Assembly: GCA_947628345.1 (NCBI GenBank) | Contig: CANQZM010000003.1 | Location: 1 to 54,271, forward strand | Length of the DNA: 54,271 nt | Reading direction: 5' to 3' | From: an uncultured Bacilli bacterium | GTDB lineage: Bacteria > Bacillota_I > Bacilli_A > RF39 > UBA660 | Part shown: one piece after another, positions 51,362 to 54,271 of the stretch | Layout: each line of letters starts with the position of its first letter | Position numbering within the stretch: the stretch's first letter is position 1 | Made by a program: the position numbers and the translations under genes | Notes under the pieces: generated by a model | Told to the model about the DNA's origin: nothing | The model's database searches: none | What the model saw: only the letters and a program-made list of their open reading frames with translations

Positions 51362-52438
51362 ATGACTGTATCTAGAGATACTTATGTTGAAGTTAATTTA
51401 GCAAATATAAAAGATAATGTTTCAAAAATTATAAAAAAGTATAATCAATATAAATATTATTTTGGGGTTGTTAAGGCAGATTGTTATTCACATTATGGAA
51501 TTAAACCAATTAGGGCTATGATAGCTGGTGGTGTGAACTATTTAGCCGTTTCTAGTTTAGAAGAAGCTTTAGAAATAAGAACTAAAATAAAAAAGATACC
51601 TATATTATGTTTAGGAATTATTCCAGTTGACTATTTAGCCATTTGTCAAAAAGAAAATATTACTTTGACTGTTAATTCTTTGGAGTACGCTAAAAATTTA
51701 GTTAAGACACCTCACCACAAGCTAAAAGTTCATATAAAAATTAATACAGGTATGAATCGTTTAGGAATAAATGATAAAGTTGAAGTAACTGAAACTTATC
51801 AAATTCTACTTAATAATAAAATAGAAGTAGAAGGAATTTATACTCATATTTATAATGCAGCAAATCGAAAGGATACTTATCAGCAATTTGAAAATTTTGA
51901 TAAATTAATTACTAACCTTAAAGATAAGAATATTCCAATTATTCATATTGCTGCTAGTGAGGGATTAGTTTTGTATAAAAAATTAGACTACGTTAATGGA
52001 GTAAGATTAGGCATTATGATGTATGGATTTACTACAGATAAAACATTGGCATTAAATTCTACCTTTGCTTTATATAGTAAAATAATTCAAATTAATAAAC
52101 TTAAAAAAGGTGAAACAGTAGGATATGGTGCCAAATATGTAGCTAAAACCAATCAAACAATAGGTGTAGTAGCAATTGGATATGCTGATGGAATTATCAG
52201 GAAAAATACTGGAAGATATGTTTATATTAACGATAAAAAATATAAAATAGTTGGTAATATTTGTATGGATATGTTGTTTGTAAAAATAGATGATAATGTT
52301 AAATTATATGATAAGGTTACTATCCTTAAAGATTTAGATCATATTAAATATGTAGCAAAATATTTAAAAACCATTCCTTATGAAGTACTATGTAATATTG
52401 GTAAAAGAGTAGCTAGAATTTATTTAGAAAAAGATTAA
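51362..52438 (+). CDS. alr: Alanine racemase
   Basis: Pyridoxal-phosphate enzyme that supplies D-alanine for peptidoglycan; 358 residues. The PLP lysine is in GVVKADCYSHYG (VVKANAYGHG in most). The barrel continues with KINTGMNRLGI and HIAASEG. The second catalytic residue, Tyr, is in GYGAKYVA, followed by GYADG and the conserved NICMDM. Changes around the PLP lysine (Asp-Cys for Asn-Ala) place it away from classical Alr and toward the broader Alr/VanT-type group, so a different amino-acid preference is possible. Ribosome site AGGAGTTGAT. Confidence 0.88.
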   Translation: MTVSRDTYVEVNLANIKDNVSKIIKKYNQYKYYFGVVKADCYSHYGIKPIRAMIAGGVNYLAVSSLEEALEIRTKIKKIPILCLGIIPVDYLAICQKENITLTVNSLEYAKNLVKTPHHKLKVHIKINTGMNRLGINDKVEVTETYQILLNNKIEVEGIYTHIYNAANRKDTYQQFENFDKLITNLKDKNIPIIHIAASEGLVLYKKLDYVNGVRLGIMMYGFTTDKTLALNSTFALYSKIIQINKLKKGETVGYGAKYVAKTNQTIGVVAIGYADGIIRKNTGRYVYINDKKYKIVGNICMDMLFVKIDDNVKLYDKVTILKDLDHIKYVAKYLKTIPYEVLCNIGKRVARIYLEKD

Positions 52439-52504
52439 AATTTACTTTTATAAATAGCTAATCTGTATTATAATAATTAATATAGTAGTGTGGAGTTAAA
52501 TATA

Positions 52505-54175
52505 ATGAAAAAAATCAAAACAATGCATAAGAAAAAACTAATTATAATCATTATTACATCAATTTTAATTATATTATTGATGATTTTTGGTATTTTTGAA
52601 TATATTCAGTATAAAAATGAAAAAGCCAGATTAAACTTAATTACAGATATTAAAAATTCTTATAGTAAATATATTGTTTTGAAAAAGGATGCTAATATTT
52701 ATAACAAAAAACATGAAGAAATAGGTCATACTAATCAAAAATTATTCTTAGAAATAACTAAAGTTAAGAAAAAAGATGTTCCTTTTTATCAAATTAAAAA
52801 TACTTCTTACTATGTGTATTATAAAGATGTAGCAAAAACAAAAACAAAAGAAGATAATAATTTATATCCACATTATATTAATTTAAATAAAGATGTTGTT
52901 ACTAAAACAAATGCTAAACTATACTATAATACACAGCTAGTGCTTACTTTAAAAAATTCAATGACCTTACCAATTAAATTTATTGATGATGATGTTTATT
53001 ATGTTGAATATTTAAATAAAATATTTGCGTTAAAAAATGAAGACGTTGTGAAAGTGACTGATACTGCTACTAATACTAATCCAGAAGCTGACTATATTAG
53101 TATTATTAATTATAATAAAATCGCAACTACATGTGAAAGTGATGATTGTGTTTCGCTAGCTACTATTGAAGAAGAGTTAAATTACTTAACAAGTGATGGA
53201 TTTTATGGAATTAACTTTAAAGAATATAAAAATTGGTTAAAATCTAATATCCGTTTACAACCTAAAGCTATTCTTTTAATGACTTCTACTGAGACAGATG
53301 AAGTTAAACAATTAAATGAAAAATATCAAAATATAATTAATATAGGTAATGCTAGTGATGATATAAAATTTCTTGATAATAATAACAAGACTACTAAAGA
53401 TAGTAATTTAACTAGTTTGTCTAGGTATAATGTTAAATTAAATACAAAATTAGATACATTTAAAAAAATGGTTTTAGGAGAAAATGTTCCTATTGAAGTA
53501 AAAAAGGAAACTAATAATCAAAAAATAGCAGTTATTAATTATCATTTTTTCTATGATGCAACTAGTGAGATATGTAATGAAAATATTTGTTTAGATATTC
53601 AAAATTTTAGACAAGAACTTGATTATTTGAAAGCTAATAATTATAAAACTCTAACTATTGAAGAGTTTAGAGCATGGATGTATAATGAAATAGAGCTACC
53701 TACTAATAGTGTTTTATTAACCATTGATGATGGCGCTCTTGGTACTGGTACACATAATGGTAACAAATTAATTCCTATTTTAGAAGAATATAATATGCAT
53801 GCAACCTTATTTTTAATTACGGGATGGTGGGATATAAATAATTATCGATCACCTAACTTAGATATTGAATCACATACTTATGATATGCATAATACTGGCC
53901 CATGTGGAAAAGCACAAATGATTTGCGCTAATCATGATGAGCTAATGAATGATCTTCAAAAGTCTATTAGTATCACCAATAGTACAAAAGCCTTTTGTTT
54001 TCCATTCTATACATTTGATGATGAAGCTATTCAAGCTGTTCAAGAATCAGGTTTCAAACTAGCTTTTATTGGTGGTAGCAGAAAAGCAAGTAGATTAGAT
54101 AATAAATTTAAAATTCCTAGATATCCTGTTCACAAAGGAACAACCTTAGAACAATTTATTAACATGGTTAGTTAA
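52505..54175 (+). CDS. membrane-anchored polysaccharide deacetylase (NodB domain)
   Basis: 556 residues. A short basic start and one membrane helix (about 10-33) anchor it with the catalytic part outside. An SH3-like region may follow (about 50-190). The NodB domain begins near residue 340 (IAVINYHFF) with the metal Asp motif LTIDDGA near 406 and the SHTYDMH histidine motif near 456. Such enzymes remove acetyl groups from cell-wall sugars. Residues about 195-265 repeat the start of the NodB domain in decayed form. ATG at 52505 follows GTGGAG; the GTG at 52490 would lie before that site. Confidence 0.88.
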   Translation: MKKIKTMHKKKLIIIIITSILIILLMIFGIFEYIQYKNEKARLNLITDIKNSYSKYIVLKKDANIYNKKHEEIGHTNQKLFLEITKVKKKDVPFYQIKNTSYYVYYKDVAKTKTKEDNNLYPHYINLNKDVVTKTNAKLYYNTQLVLTLKNSMTLPIKFIDDDVYYVEYLNKIFALKNEDVVKVTDTATNTNPEADYISIINYNKIATTCESDDCVSLATIEEELNYLTSDGFYGINFKEYKNWLKSNIRLQPKAILLMTSTETDEVKQLNEKYQNIINIGNASDDIKFLDNNNKTTKDSNLTSLSRYNVKLNTKLDTFKKMVLGENVPIEVKKETNNQKIAVINYHFFYDATSEICNENICLDIQNFRQELDYLKANNYKTLTIEEFRAWMYNEIELPTNSVLLTIDDGALGTGTHNGNKLIPILEEYNMHATLFLITGWWDINNYRSPNLDIESHTYDMHNTGPCGKAQMICANHDELMNDLQKSISITNSTKAFCFPFYTFDDEAIQAVQESGFKLAFIGGSRKASRLDNKFKIPRYPVHKGTTLEQFINMVS

Positions 54176-54181
54176 TGCATG

Positions 54182-54199
54182 TGTTATAATTAAGAAGGA
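54182..54199 (+). promoter_or_regulatory. extended -10 promoter and ribosome site of the next gene
   Basis: TGT then TATAAT (54185-54190), followed by AAGGAG at 54194-54199. The coding sequence it serves is not resolved before the window ends. Confidence 0.45.
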
Positions 54200-54271
54200 G
54201 TCTAACTATTAAAAGTCAAGTACATTTTAATAGAAAGATATAAATTGGAAAAAATCCCACGCCAAAAAGAT

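Noticed and set aside
1-54271. mycoplasma-type genetic code because of the low GC content
   Set aside because: TGA ends relA, dtd and other genes and tryptophans are TGG; spore genes also argue against it.
1-54271. CRISPR array, rRNA operon or transposase gene
   Set aside because: No regularly spaced repeats, no rRNA sequence and no transposase-like ORF were seen.
54245-54271. TTG start of a new gene at the right edge
   Set aside because: Only nine codons are visible and the good ribosome site at 54194-54199 is too far away.

Overview
The window is strongly A+T-rich DNA. TGA is used as a stop (for example at the ends of relA and dtd) and tryptophan is TGG, so the code is the standard bacterial one and not that of mycoplasmas. 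Gene order and families point to a low-GC Firmicute of class Bacilli. The blocks rbgA-rnhB-topA-xerC, comN-secDF, relA-dtd, yqfC-yqfD, ybeY-dgkA-era-yqzL-recO-glyS, infC-rpmI-rplT, rpsB-tsf-frr, pheST-sspI and 6S RNA-tcdA all recall Bacillus subtilis, with many genes dropped in between. SspI, YqfC, YqfD and a YqfQ-like protein suggest a spore former, or a lineage that recently was one. No species is assigned. Promoters are easy to read: TTGACA-like plus TATAAT, very often with an extended TGn before the -10.

Layout. 1-14.5 kb: ribosome GTPase, RNase HII, topoisomerase I, XerC, SecDF, RelA, DTD, an AI-2E permease and MurC. 14.6-19.2 kb: a tight sporulation and housekeeping operon (yqfC to recO) that includes a 29-codon yqzL. 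19.3-25.2 kb: a serine hydrolase, a very short T-box ahead of a LOG-like gene and glyS, a class I amidotransferase-like hydrolase and a membrane-anchored serpin. 25.3-35.6 kb: the translation block (infC with an ATC start, rpmI, rplT, rpsB, tsf, frr, pheST behind a full T-box), interspersed with lipoproteins and a membrane protein. 35.6-43.3 kb: sspI, 6S RNA, tcdA, two pilus/competence assembly genes, dnaB without dnaI, and an HD hydrolase.

43.4-48.1 kb is different in character. It follows a tRNA-Arg(CCT) gene and is a patchwork of small unknown genes, broken genes and repeats. A repeat that includes the tRNA 3' end recurs three times. Two of the copies lead into paralogous convergent gene pairs: a peptide of 25-27 residues that is almost wholly hydrophobic, on the minus strand, facing a short terminated RNA on the plus strand. 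These look like type I toxin-antitoxin loci and mark what seems to be an array of cassettes stacked at the tRNA. A remnant of the same locus lies near 51.25 kb.

48.2-54.2 kb: a minus-strand membrane protein, an unusual sugar kinase-inositol monophosphatase fusion, an alanine racemase and a membrane-anchored polysaccharide deacetylase with a decayed internal duplication. Other points worth a second look are the same Rho_N-like C-terminal module on ribosomal proteins L20 and S2, and a nucleotidyltransferase-like N-terminus on RNase HII.
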